Shown piece by piece: positions 7,189 to 14,243 of a stretch of DNA of 36,959 nucleotides. The DNA comes from a virus, in the IMG/VR virus record IMGVR_UViG_3300010885_007576, positions 1-36,959 of that record; one strand, 5' to 3'. A program made the position numbers and the translations under genes. The notes under the pieces are model-generated. The model was not told the DNA's origin. It made no database searches and saw only the letters and a program-made list of their open reading frames with translations. Positions within the stretch are counted from its first letter, which is position 1; every line of letters begins with the position of its first letter.

Positions 7189-7406
7189 ACAACGGAAACT
7201 ACACCAAGGGACAGGGCTACAAGGACGGGTGGAACGACCGCACCGAGGGCAAGCCGAGCCGACAGCCATCGGCATGGGGTTCCGCCACAAGCGACAGCAA
7301 GGTCTATTGGGAGGAGTACTCCCAAGGCTATGCCGATGCCTGTCAGAAGGTGATCTCCGATGCCCGCAAGGACCTTGAGGACATGAAGCGGTTCCTCGTG
7401 GACTAA
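7185..7406 (+). CDS. Small hypothetical protein with YxxGYxDG-type repeats
   Basis: A 73-residue frame starts by ATGA overlap with the HAD gene. It has two related aromatic/Gly motifs, GQGYKDGWNDR near the start and YSQGYADACQ near the middle. Such short repeats occur in many small phage and bacterial proteins of unknown role. The C-terminal ~25 residues look helical. No membrane segment is present. Function is unknown. Confidence 0.6.
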   Translation: MNNGNYTKGQGYKDGWNDRTEGKPSRQPSAWGSATSDSKVYWEEYSQGYADACQKVISDARKDLEDMKRFLVD

Positions 7407-7409
7407 ATA
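7403..7409 (+). promoter_or_regulatory. T4-type late promoter motif CTAAATA
   Basis: CTAAATA spans the TAA stop of the previous gene and lies 19 bases before ATG 7429. With T4 spacing this leaves a leader of about 14 bases. Its overlap with the stop makes chance likelier than for the intergenic copies. Confidence 0.5.
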
Positions 7410-7428
7410 CCGCCGTGACGCTCATTAG

Positions 7429-8460
7429 ATGCAGCCCAATTATTCCTTCACCGTAAAGAGTCGATACCACAGTCCCCGCAGTGTCATCCTCCTAGACAGG
7501 AGGCGTGGCATCTTCAAGGTGTCGGGGAAATCCGACTTCGTTCGTAGTGGGGAGGGAATGTTCGACTTCGAGGGGGGACCGTTCTACTTCATCGGAGGTT
7601 GGTTCTATGACATGGGAGAGATCACTTCCGTGACTCCCGTCAACGGAGAAGACGGAAACGCCACCGTGTTGGTCACGGTGAGACTGACCAAGAGCGCACG
7701 GGCGAAGATCGGGCGCACCATCAAGAAGACGAAGGAGACCGCCGATGTATGCGATCAGACTAACCAACGGCAAGGAGGACAGGGGTCTTCTTGTGGTTCG
7801 GCACGGTGTTGCGGCGGTGTATGCCAACGAGAAGGCGGCACAGGCGGATGCCAAGTGGCTCAACGAGATATCGAAGAGGATCGGGTCGGGGACGGTGTAC
7901 GCCCCGATTCCGTTCAAGAAGAAGGACGGTTGGCTGACGGAGATGCAGAAGGTCGAGTCCACGCACAGGTCGAGCGTCTCCACGAGGACATCGCCCGAGG
8001 CAAGGAAAAACGCAGGGAAGCCATCGAAGCGAAGTTCCCCACAGTCTTCGGCGGCGGCGGCGGCACCCGCACCGTCAATCCCGACCGATCTATCGGAACT
8101 GTTTGTTGGGAATTTGGCTACGGGTGGGACAACCTGATAGAGATGCTTGCCGCCGCCCTGAATGCAGAGATCGACAGGGATCCCTCCCTGTTGAACGAAG
8201 ACACCCCGTTCCGCATCGTGCAGATGAAGGAGAAGTTCGCATCCCTCCGCATCTATTCCGAGAACGGCAACCATCGAACCGAGGGGGTTATCAGGATGGT
8301 CGAGAAGATGTCCTCGGGCGTGTGCGAGGTGTGCGGAGAGGTGGGCTTCCTGTCAAGGAGTGCCGTGGGCAAGGGAGGATGGCTCAAGACCCTCTGCGGC
8401 GAATGCTGCGTCCCCCTTCAGTACCGCAGGGTTGAGGAAGAGGAAGCCGACATCCCATAA
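7429..8460 (+). CDS. Open frame joining an N-terminal unknown and a C-terminal phage zinc-binding-type domain; central part probably not coding in this frame
   Basis: The frame is open for 343 codons but looks composite. Residues 1-105 (to about 7744) read as protein with G/C-rich third positions. Residues ~106-175 turn into a Gly/Arg/Gln/Cys-rich run with poor third positions while the +1 frame becomes coding-like (see 7745). From about residue 179 (VERLHEDIARGKEKRREAIEAKFPTVF) the frame again looks real and matches a common phage protein: a GYGWDNLI segment, then VQMKEKFASLRIY, then two CxxC pairs (CEVCGE and CGECC) that probably bind zinc. A TTG at 7930 with AAGGAC upstream could start that second protein. 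Either two single-base indels disturb the sequence, or two genes happen to share a frame around an overlapping third. I trust both ends, not the middle. Confidence 0.5.
   Translation: MQPNYSFTVKSRYHSPRSVILLDRRRGIFKVSGKSDFVRSGEGMFDFEGGPFYFIGGWFYDMGEITSVTPVNGEDGNATVLVTVRLTKSARAKIGRTIKKTKETADVCDQTNQRQGGQGSSCGSARCCGGVCQREGGTGGCQVAQRDIEEDRVGDGVRPDSVQEEGRLADGDAEGRVHAQVERLHEDIARGKEKRREAIEAKFPTVFGGGGGTRTVNPDRSIGTVCWEFGYGWDNLIEMLAAALNAEIDRDPSLLNEDTPFRIVQMKEKFASLRIYSENGNHRTEGVIRMVEKMSSGVCEVCGEVGFLSRSAVGKGGWLKTLCGECCVPLQYRRVEEEEADIP
7745..8137 (+). CDS. Overlapping-frame hypothetical gene; only the first ~73 residues look coding
   Basis: ATG 7745 has an excellent ribosome-binding site, GAAGGAG (7731-7737), seven bases upstream. 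The first ~73 residues (MYAIRLTNGKEDRGLLVV onward to about 7963) have strongly G/C third positions and normal protein composition, with ANEKAAQADAKWLNEISKRI looking helical. After that the frame becomes Ser/Ala/Pro/Arg-rich while the neighbouring frame takes over as coding, so the annotated end at 8137 is probably not the natural one. A one-base change near 7960 would join this protein to the zinc-binding domain ending at 8460. No function is recognised. Confidence 0.45.
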   Translation: MYAIRLTNGKEDRGLLVVRHGVAAVYANEKAAQADAKWLNEISKRIGSGTVYAPIPFKKKDGWLTEMQKVESTHRSSVSTRTSPEARKNAGKPSKRSSPQSSAAAAAPAPSIPTDLSELFVGNLATGGTT

Positions 8461-8463
8461 ATA
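8457..8463 (+). promoter_or_regulatory. T4-type late promoter motif ATAAATA
   Basis: ATAAATA lies five bases before ATG 8469. T4 spacing puts the transcript start on the A of the ATG, and there is no ribosome-binding site. TAA 8458-8460 is also the stop of the preceding frame. Confidence 0.6.
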
Positions 8464-8468
8464 CGGAC

Positions 8469-8861
8469 ATGACCCTCGAAAGCAGCGCAAGGAAGATGGT
8501 GTTTGAAAACAAGACAGTCAGCAGGATCACCACGATCCCCGCAGTAGCGGGATCGAAGGCGCTCAACTACATCGACATATCAGACCCGAACGACCCTCAG
8601 GTGGTTATCAAGGGTTGGGGAACCCTGTCGATGAGGGTCGGGTATGCGGAGATCGGCAGGAGGCTCAAAGAAATGGCAGCGAAGGTGGAGTCGGGGAGGA
8701 TGCCCATGATCGACTTGGCTCGGTCGATGCGGCTGATCGAAGTCGGGGGTTCTCCTGATCAGACCACTCACCTGATACAGGCGCTCGCCGAGGCGGAGAT
8801 CCTCCTACAGACCCCCGCAGCCAAGGCTGCTCTTACCAAGGCGAAGAGGTCAAGGATCTGA
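8469..8861 (+). CDS. Hypothetical protein
   Basis: This 130-residue protein has no membrane segment. Residues ~35-70 (IDISDPNDPQVVIKGWGTLSMRVGYAEIG) look strand-rich and the C-terminal half is helical (LIQALAEAEILLQ, then AAKAALTKAKRSRI). It is preceded by a late-promoter motif with no ribosome-binding site, so it may be translated from a leaderless message. It ends one base before the next gene. No family is recognised. Confidence 0.6.
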   Translation: MTLESSARKMVFENKTVSRITTIPAVAGSKALNYIDISDPNDPQVVIKGWGTLSMRVGYAEIGRRLKEMAAKVESGRMPMIDLARSMRLIEVGGSPDQTTHLIQALAEAEILLQTPAAKAALTKAKRSRI

Positions 8862-8862
8862 A

Positions 8863-9273
8863 GTGGCGAAGAAGAGCCTGACCAACAAGGCTAGGGCTTT
8901 CCGTTGCCGCACCAAGAGATGCGCTCCCACGGGAGAAATGAAGGCTCTGTTGTCCTCCAAGTTGGGTTCTGCTGGAAAGTCCGATAGTAAGGGATTTGTG
9001 GAACTGTTTCAAATCATCGACTTGATGAAAGAGTCGAATGTTTGGGGTGGCTCGATAAAAGGATACCTGTTCAGGGGCGATATCACTTCAGGGATGAAGG
9101 GAAAGATAATCTCGTTCGCCGTGTCAAACGGATGGCAGATCACCCTCGGTAGGAGGATCGTCAAGTACGGGATCATCGTCAAAGGCGGCAAGTTGAGCCG
9201 CCGACATCTCCTCATCTTCGGCTACTACAGGGAGAAGCCGTCAACCGCCTACTGCTCCCTCACCGTCATCTGA
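8863..9273 (+). CDS. Hypothetical basic protein
   Basis: A 136-residue frame starts at GTG 8863, one base after the previous stop, with AAGG about ten bases upstream; an internal ATG at 8938 is an alternative that would shorten it by 25 residues. The N-terminus is basic with C15 and C20 in a Cx4C pair (CRTKRC); the rest looks like an alternating alpha/beta fold ending in HLLIFGYYREKPSTAYCSLTVI. No catalytic motif is recognised. The codon use is somewhat less G/C at third positions than in its neighbours. Confidence 0.55.
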   Translation: MAKKSLTNKARAFRCRTKRCAPTGEMKALLSSKLGSAGKSDSKGFVELFQIIDLMKESNVWGGSIKGYLFRGDITSGMKGKIISFAVSNGWQITLGRRIVKYGIIVKGGKLSRRHLLIFGYYREKPSTAYCSLTVI

Positions 9274-9283
9274 AAGGTATCCT

Positions 9284-9718
9284 ATGTCCTACATCCTCGT
9301 CAGCGAAAGCCACCCGTGGAGGCGCACCGCCTCGTTCGTCGCCGCCACCCTGTCCATCATCGGCATCCTCGGGGCTTCGGGCGGCGTGTGGATGATCCTG
9401 AACGACAAGACGGCAAACGGCATCGTCGCCTCATCCATCGGACTTGTCTTCCTCGCCTGTGCCTTCGTGATCACCAACATCGTCAGGATGTCTGCGGATC
9501 ACGATGCCGCAGCCGACCGTCAGAACGAACTTGACACGATCAACAGGAAGTTCGATGATGACTACAAGTACAGGATCGACTGTGAGGAACGCATCTACCG
9601 CCACATCGACGAGATGAAGTCGGAGATGGAGTCCGACTTCACCACACAGCGTGATGAGTGGTATCGTGAGATCGAACGACTGAGGGATCAGATCGACTCA
9701 ATGAAGACCAAGCGTTGA
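9284..9718 (+). CDS. Two-TM membrane protein with C-terminal coiled coil
   Basis: This 144-residue protein has a short polar N-terminus and two hydrophobic helices (about residues 15-39 and 46-67) separated by a short NDKTAN turn. A long charged, heptad-like helix follows from ~75 to the end. The predicted shape is a hairpin in the inner membrane with a soluble coiled coil. Candidate roles are a lysis accessory such as a holin- or antiholin-like protein, or a membrane anchor; nothing in the sequence decides. GAAAGG upstream serves as ribosome-binding site. It is the last gene before a strong terminator, so it ends this transcription block. Confidence 0.65.
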   Translation: MSYILVSESHPWRRTASFVAATLSIIGILGASGGVWMILNDKTANGIVASSIGLVFLACAFVITNIVRMSADHDAAADRQNELDTINRKFDDDYKYRIDCEERIYRHIDEMKSEMESDFTTQRDEWYREIERLRDQIDSMKTKR

Positions 9719-9739
9719 CCTAGTTCTTTCTCACCACGG

Positions 9740-9778
9740 GGGAGGGAGGAGCGCAAGTTCCTCCCTCCCTTTCCTTTT
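9740..9778 (+). terminator. Rho-independent terminator
   Basis: GGGAGGGAGGA (9740-9750) and TCCTCCCTCCC (9759-9769) form a perfect 11-bp stem around an 8-base loop, followed by TTTCCTTTT. It separates the accessory block from the clamp/clamp-loader operon. Confidence 0.95.
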
Positions 9779-9787
9779 GGAGGAAAC

Positions 9788-10030
9788 ATGACCCTACCTC
9801 ACGAGCAGGTCTATAGCCTCATCAATACTAGGAACTTCCTCCTAGACCTCATGTCCCCCGCAAAGACCCCCCGTGTACCCGCACCCGTGCGCAAGCGGGC
9901 GAGGGACTGCCTCAGGCACTATCCGTGGGAGTCCGAGATGAACACTATTTTGGAGAAGGTTGCACCGAAGCCCTCAAAGAGGGTGCCTTCGGGTCGATCT
10001 ATAGTCAAGACCAAAAGGACAAAACCATGA
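9788..10030 (+). CDS. BPSL0761-like small protein upstream of the sliding clamp
   Basis: This 80-residue protein has GGAGGAA directly upstream of ATG 9788. The core, EQVYSLINTRNFLLDLMSP then VPAPVRKRARDCLRHYPWESEM, matches a small family found across proteobacterial and phage genomes (BPSL0761-like). Those proteins have the same R-x-FL, VP..VR..A..LLRHYP order and no known function. The C-terminal 25 residues are Lys/Arg/Pro-rich. It is the first gene of the clamp operon and overlaps the clamp gene by ATGA. Confidence 0.65.
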   Translation: MTLPHEQVYSLINTRNFLLDLMSPAKTPRVPAPVRKRARDCLRHYPWESEMNTILEKVAPKPSKRVPSGRSIVKTKRTKP

Positions 10031-10707
10031 CCACCGCAACGAAGACCAAGATCAGCCCCGAAACCCTCGCCATCCTCAAGAACTTCGCTTCTATCAACAG
10101 CAATCTTCATGTCAAGGCGGGAAACACGCTCTTCACGGTGTCCCCGTCGATGACCGTCCTCGCCGAGGCGGAGATCACCGAAAACTTCGACAGGGAGTTC
10201 GGCATTTGGGACATGAGCAAGTTCCTGTCCGTGATCAGCATCTTCAAAGAACCCGAGTTCGAGTTCGACGAGAACCATGTCGTGATCAGCGACAAGAGCA
10301 AGGCATCGGTGAAGTACTTCTTCAGCGACCCGCAACTCCTCATCAAGGCTGACAAGAAGATCAACATGCCGAAGACGGTGGTGTCGTTCAGCCTCCGCAA
10401 GGACGACTTCGCCGCCATCCTCAAGGCAGCGTCCGTGCTTCAGGCTCCCGACATGTGCGTGGAGGCTTGCGGCGAGGGTATCTGCATCCGTATCTGCGAC
10501 AAGAAAGACCCGACCGCCCACAGTTGGACGCTCATGGTGGACTGCAACGAGCATCCCGAGTCGTTCCGTGCATGGTTCAAGGTCGAGAACCTCAAGATGA
10601 TCCCGAGCGACTACATGGTGGACATCGCCGAGAAGCGTGTCGCCAAGTTCAGCGGTGCCGTGTTGTATTGGGTCGCCATGGAAGCCGAAGGCAACGGAAA
10701 GGCTTGA
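10027..10707 (+). CDS. 45: DNA polymerase sliding clamp (T4 gp45 family)
   Basis: This 226-residue protein aligns with T4 gp45 across its length. The start SPETLAILKNFASINSNLHVKAG parallels T4's KDTTALLKNFATINSGIMLKSG, and the segments for both clamp half-domains follow (FDREFGIWDMSKFLSVISI, then FKVENLKMIPSDYMVDI near the C-terminus). gp45 is a trimeric ring that tethers the polymerase and, in T4, also activates late transcription together with gp33 and gp55, which fits the late-promoter motifs in this window. I use ATG 10027, which overlaps the previous stop; the upstream in-frame extension to GTG 9925 reads through another gene. In T4 gene 45 directly precedes gene 44; here a methyltransferase gene is inserted between them. 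Confidence 0.92.
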   Translation: MTTATKTKISPETLAILKNFASINSNLHVKAGNTLFTVSPSMTVLAEAEITENFDREFGIWDMSKFLSVISIFKEPEFEFDENHVVISDKSKASVKYFFSDPQLLIKADKKINMPKTVVSFSLRKDDFAAILKAASVLQAPDMCVEACGEGICIRICDKKDPTAHSWTLMVDCNEHPESFRAWFKVENLKMIPSDYMVDIAEKRVAKFSGAVLYWVAMEAEGNGKA

Positions 10708-10709
10708 GC

Positions 10710-11696
10710 ATGGAAGACCACCGCTACAGGATCATCGAAGGGGACTGTATCGAAGGCATGAAGACCTTGGCTGACGGCTGCGTCCACACCTGCGTCACTT
10801 CGCCTCCTTATTGGGGACTGCGTGATTACGGTCACGACGATCAGTTGGGTGCCGAGAAGACACCCGACGAGTTCGTCGGCAATATGGTCAAGGTGTTCCG
10901 TGAGGTGCGTCGAGTCCTGCGTGACGATGGAACGGTGTGGCTGAACCTTGGGGATTCCTATTGGAGCAACACCCTTTCCCGCAAAGACCCTGTCGAGTCG
11001 ATGTGGGGAAACCGTCCCGCTAGTGATCTTTCCGATGGTAGGGACAACATACCGAAAGTCAATAAGCGAGGTGGCTTGGGTGCAGCCCCCGAAGGAGTCA
11101 AGCCCAAAGACCTCGTCGGCATCCCTTGGCGTGTAGCCTTTGCGCTACAGGCTGACGGTTGGTATTTGCGGCAGGACATCATATGGCACAAGCCGAATCC
11201 GATGCCCGAGGCTGTGACCGACCGCTGCACCAAGGCTCACGAGTATATCTTTATGCTTTCAAAGAAGGCTCAATACTACTACAACCACGATGCCATCAAA
11301 GAAGATGCTGTTGGTGTGCCGCATTCGCCAGGAAATAAGAAGGTCACGCAACCAAAGGAAAAGGGAGCAAGAGATCCTGCTCTTGATCCTGATCGTGTAT
11401 GGGCTTCGGATGGAAAGAGAAACAAGCGAACTGTATGGACTGTGACCACGAAGCCATTCCGTGGCGCACACTTTGCCACCTTCCCAAAGGACTTGATCGA
11501 ACCCTGCGTCCTAGCAGGATGCCCTGAAGGCGGAACCGTCCTAGACCCCTTCACGGGATCGGGAACGACTTGTGTTGTGTCCCTCAATCACGGCAGGAAC
11601 TTCATCGGGACTGAACTGAACCCCGACTACATCAAGATCGCAACCGAACGAATCTCCGACGAGGCACCGATGAGCCTCATGGATGTGATGCAATGA
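10710..11696 (+). CDS. DNA methyltransferase, amino-group (beta-class SPPY), paralogue 1
   Basis: This 328-residue enzyme carries motif IV as TSPPYW (S31-Y34) near the N-terminus and the AdoMet-binding motif I as DPFTGSGTT near the C-terminus. That is the permuted order of beta-class N4-cytosine/N6-adenine methyltransferases; SPPY favours N4-cytosine but does not prove it. Two internal segments differ completely from its two paralogues at 16018 and 16986 (about 10965-11105 and 11305-11420), while the three blocks around them are nearly identical, as expected of a shared catalytic frame with exchanged target-recognition parts. Start ATG 10710 has GGAAAGG upstream; the frame further upstream lies inside the clamp gene. 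It splits genes 45 and 44 and overlaps gene 44 by ATGA. Confidence 0.88.
   Translation: MEDHRYRIIEGDCIEGMKTLADGCVHTCVTSPPYWGLRDYGHDDQLGAEKTPDEFVGNMVKVFREVRRVLRDDGTVWLNLGDSYWSNTLSRKDPVESMWGNRPASDLSDGRDNIPKVNKRGGLGAAPEGVKPKDLVGIPWRVAFALQADGWYLRQDIIWHKPNPMPEAVTDRCTKAHEYIFMLSKKAQYYYNHDAIKEDAVGVPHSPGNKKVTQPKEKGARDPALDPDRVWASDGKRNKRTVWTVTTKPFRGAHFATFPKDLIEPCVLAGCPEGGTVLDPFTGSGTTCVVSLNHGRNFIGTELNPDYIKIATERISDEAPMSLMDVMQ
11421..11696 (+). repeat. 276-bp shared 3' block of the methyltransferase paralogues, copy 1
   Basis: This block encodes NKRTVWTVTTKPFRGAHFATFP to the C-terminus. Copies of the same length end paralogue 2 (16714-16989) and paralogue 3 (17658-17933), and the last ~80 bases are almost identical in all three. 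Such long direct repeats are substrates for recombination between the genes. Confidence 0.8.
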
Positions 11697-12625
11697 ACGA
11701 CCTCCTCGTTGAGAAGTACCGCCCACAGAAGGTGTCCGACTGCGTACTCCCCGAGTCGCTGACCGACACCTTCACCGACATCGTCAGGTCGGGCGAGATT
11801 CCGAACATGATCCTCTGCGGGGGCGCAGGGTGCGGGAAGACCACGGTCGCCCGAGCGGTGTGCGACGAACTCGGGCGTGATGTCCTGTTCATCAACGCAT
11901 CCGAGGACGGCGGCATCGACACCCTACGCACCCGCATCAGGCAGTTCGCCTCGACCGTCTCAATGAACGGCGGTCTGAAGGTGGTCATCCTCGACGAGGC
12001 GGACTACCTGAACCCCCAATCGACGCAGCCCGCCCTCCGTGGGTTCATGGAGGAGTTCAGTCGCAACTGCCGCTTCATACTGACCTGCAACTTCAAGAAC
12101 AGGATCATCGACCCGCTGCACTCCCGCTGCACCGCCATCGACTTCAGGATTCCCCCGAAAGAGAAGGCGAGGATGGCGAAGCAGTTCCTCACGAGGCTCA
12201 GGGGCATCCTCGACACCGAGAAGGTCGCCTACGAGGAGCGTGTCCTCGTCGAGGTCATCATCAAGCACTTCCCCGACTTCCGCCGTGTCCTCAACGAGGT
12301 GCAGCGGTACTCGTCCTCGGGGGCGATTGATGCGGGCATCCTCGTGTCAGCCGACATCTCCATGGATGCCCTCATCAAGGCTCTGAAGTCCAAGTCCTTC
12401 TCGGACATCCGCAGGTGGGTGGTGGACAACGCCGACAAGGACACCGCCCATGTGTTCCGCAGGATGTACGAGACTCTGATTGAGTCGCTCCAACCCTCCT
12501 CCGTCCCACAGGTTGTCCTGACACTCGCCGACTACCAGCACAAGGCGGCGTTCGCAGCGGATCGGGAACTCAACCTTGCCGCCTGTTGCGTGATGCTTGC
12601 CTCGGAATGCACCTTCAAGACCTAA
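11693..12625 (+). CDS. 44: Clamp-loader ATPase large subunit (T4 gp44 family)
   Basis: This 310-residue AAA+ protein begins NDLLVEKYRPQKVSDCVLP, typical of clamp loaders. It has Walker A GGAGCGKTT (K49), Walker B VVILDEADYL near residue 100, sensor-1 LTCNF and the SRC arginine-finger motif near residue 140. With gp62 it forms the complex that opens gp45 and loads it on primer-template DNA using ATP. The start overlaps the methyltransferase stop (ATGA). A late-type motif spans its own stop codon. T4 gp44 is 319 residues, so the length fits. Confidence 0.95.
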   Translation: MNDLLVEKYRPQKVSDCVLPESLTDTFTDIVRSGEIPNMILCGGAGCGKTTVARAVCDELGRDVLFINASEDGGIDTLRTRIRQFASTVSMNGGLKVVILDEADYLNPQSTQPALRGFMEEFSRNCRFILTCNFKNRIIDPLHSRCTAIDFRIPPKEKARMAKQFLTRLRGILDTEKVAYEERVLVEVIIKHFPDFRRVLNEVQRYSSSGAIDAGILVSADISMDALIKALKSKSFSDIRRWVVDNADKDTAHVFRRMYETLIESLQPSSVPQVVLTLADYQHKAAFAADRELNLAACCVMLASECTFKT

Positions 12626-12628
12626 ATA
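12622..12628 (+). promoter_or_regulatory. T4-type late promoter motif CTAAATA
   Basis: CTAAATA overlaps the stop codon of gene 44 and lies six bases before a possible TTG start (12635) and 24 bases before ATG 12653. Its position inside a replication operon is unusual for a late promoter, so the match may be partly due to stop-codon context. Confidence 0.45.
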
Positions 12629-12652
12629 CGGTCGTTGAAGGGGGGACATCCG

Positions 12653-13384
12653 ATGCTTGTGAAGAGCCTCAACGATCTTTCGATCTCCATCCATGAGATA
12701 GGGAAGAGGTATTCCATACAGTCCTACATCGATGAGTTCAGAGAATCGCTCACCAACGAGGTGAATCCCAACTTCTGGAAGAACATCGATGAGAACATCA
12801 GGGTCACATCGGTGGGGGAAGTCGTCAATCCCCTTGAGAAGATAATGATGTTGAGTGGGATCATCTCGGACGACGAGTTGGAGAAGGTCTCCAAGATCAA
12901 CCAAAGACTCAACAAGAAGTACGGTTACATCGACTTCATCAGGGAATGCAGCAACGCCCGACAGGAGTTCCTCCGTGAGAGGCGTTCCTACTTCTCCATG
13001 AAGGTCGCCAACATGCACAGCGAGGACTCGGGCAACGGTGGACTCGGGACATACTTCGAGGTGACGGGCATGACGGATGTGATGCTCGCCGAGTGGCTGG
13101 ATGCGGCTTTGGAAAAGGTCTATCCCAACCACATCGACATCGAATACGAGGATATTGGCGGCAAGAAGGCGAAGACCAAGATCGCCCATAGGATCTGCGT
13201 GGTGAGCAAGGATTATGTCGAGGCTCCGCTGATCGACCGCTACCACGGATCGAACGCCTACGACCAATTCCTCCTGCACTCGGCATACGACATCAAGAAG
13301 AGGAAGTGGATCTACATCCCGATGCGGCTCATCGTGAGCATGCGCTCGGACGACATCAATCTCGACGGAGTGAACCTTCTATGA
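12653..13384 (+). CDS. Hypothetical protein between clamp-loader genes
   Basis: I start at ATG 12653, which has AAGGGGGG about eight bases upstream; an in-frame TTG at 12635 would add six residues and sits where a leaderless start would fall. The 243-residue product has no recognised domain: a mixed helical N-terminal half (KSLNDLSISIHEIGKRY, then FWKNIDENIRV), and a C-terminal half with the strand-rich IDIEYEDIGGKKAKTKIAHRICVV and WIYIPMRLIVSM segments. In T4 gene 62 follows gene 44 directly; here this gene is inserted between them and overlaps gene 62 by ATGA, suggesting co-translation with the clamp loader. Whether it helps replication is unknown. Confidence 0.65.
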   Translation: MLVKSLNDLSISIHEIGKRYSIQSYIDEFRESLTNEVNPNFWKNIDENIRVTSVGEVVNPLEKIMMLSGIISDDELEKVSKINQRLNKKYGYIDFIRECSNARQEFLRERRSYFSMKVANMHSEDSGNGGLGTYFEVTGMTDVMLAEWLDAALEKVYPNHIDIEYEDIGGKKAKTKIAHRICVVSKDYVEAPLIDRYHGSNAYDQFLLHSAYDIKKRKWIYIPMRLIVSMRSDDINLDGVNLL

Positions 13385-13782
13385 CGGCGAGACTCTCCCC
13401 CTTCGACTTCATCAAGAGCATCAACGAGAAGACGGGGAACCTGATGGAGGCAAGTCCCGACTGCGAAAGGGATTACACCCCCTTCGTAGTCAACCGTGGT
13501 CTTTCGTTCAGTCCCGACACGGTGTTGTATGCGAACGAGATGAACTGTCTTCCCTTCACTGATAGGAGGATGCAGTACGACTATCTCTATGCCACGGTCA
13601 GGAGGAGGAAGAGGTACGACAAGTGGATTAAGCCCGAGGAAGGGGACAACGAACTTACCGATGCGGTGATGTTCCGCTACAAGGTCAGTCACCGAAGGGC
13701 TTTGGAGTACATCGGGATGATGGATGAGGAGATGAAGCGGTCGATGGTGACCGCCAAGGGTGGTTCCAAGGACGCTAAATAA
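13381..13782 (+). CDS. 62: Clamp-loader small subunit (T4 gp62 family)
   Basis: This 133-residue protein matches the conserved core of T4 gp62: SPDTVLYANEMNCLPFTD then QYDYLYATVRRRKRYDKWIK parallels T4's ECMPAVYAMNLIGSGLSD and NYLMAAVPRGKRYGKWAK. gp62 is the single non-ATPase subunit that joins four gp44 subunits in the loader. It is shorter than the 187-residue T4 protein, lacking most of the C-terminal part. It begins by ATGA overlap and is followed by regA, the T4 order (62 then regA). Confidence 0.85.
   Translation: MTARLSPFDFIKSINEKTGNLMEASPDCERDYTPFVVNRGLSFSPDTVLYANEMNCLPFTDRRMQYDYLYATVRRRKRYDKWIKPEEGDNELTDAVMFRYKVSHRRALEYIGMMDEEMKRSMVTAKGGSKDAK
13775..13781 (+). promoter_or_regulatory. 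CTAAATA motif upstream of regA
   Basis: CTAAATA lies at the end of gene 62, 32 bases before the preferred regA start at 13814. In T4 regA has its own promoter inside the 62-regA region, so a promoter here is plausible, but a late-type motif in front of an early regulator is unexpected. Confidence 0.4.
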
Positions 13783-13813
13783 CTCCTGTTTCATTATCAG
13801 AGAGTTATGCACC

Positions 13814-14224
13814 GTGGAAGACATCGTAGACAGCCTCGTGGAGGTGAACCTTCCCTCCCCTGAGAACTTCTTGAAGGTAAAGGAGACCCTGACGAGAATC
13901 GGGATCTCCTCCAAGACCGAGAAGAAGTTGTGGCAGTCCTGCCACATCCTGCACAAGCGGGGGAAGTACTACATCGTCCACTTCAAGGAACTTTTCCTAC
14001 TAGACGGTCTTGAGACGGATTTCTCCGACTCGGACAAGGGCAGGAGGAACACCATCACCAACCTGCTTGAGCAATGGGGTCTCGTCAAGGTGGTCGATCC
14101 CGAGAGGACGAAGGATCCCTCATGCTCGATCAGCCACTTCAAGATCCTCTCCTTCGGTGAGAAGGGCGAGTGGGAACTGATTCCGAAGTATCGCATAGGT
14201 GTCCGCAAGAAAACACCCGAGTGA
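13814..14224 (+). CDS. regA: RegA-type translational repressor
   Basis: The segment PENFLKVKETLTRIGISSKTEK, then LWQSCHILHKRGKYYIVHFKELF, and the end WELIPKYRIG match T4 RegA almost residue for residue (PEDFLKVKETLTRMG; LYQSCHILQKKGLYYIVHFKEM; WKLVPKYTIG). RegA binds early mRNAs near the start codon and shuts off their translation, including its own and those of clamp-loader genes. The start is uncertain: GTG 13814 gives 136 residues with AGAG upstream; GTG 13838 would align most closely with T4; the open frame reaches GTG 13760 inside gene 62. Its position after gene 62 is as in T4, but here dUTPase and modification genes separate it from the polymerase. Confidence 0.92.
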   Translation: MEDIVDSLVEVNLPSPENFLKVKETLTRIGISSKTEKKLWQSCHILHKRGKYYIVHFKELFLLDGLETDFSDSDKGRRNTITNLLEQWGLVKVVDPERTKDPSCSISHFKILSFGEKGEWELIPKYRIGVRKKTPE

Positions 14225-14243
14225 TGTCGAAGAACACTACAGA

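Noticed and set aside
10455-10709. Upstream extension of the methyltransferase frame into the clamp gene
   Set aside because: It is out of phase with gp45, has Arg/Gly/His-rich sequence, and ATG 10710 has its own ribosome-binding site at the start of the conserved protein.
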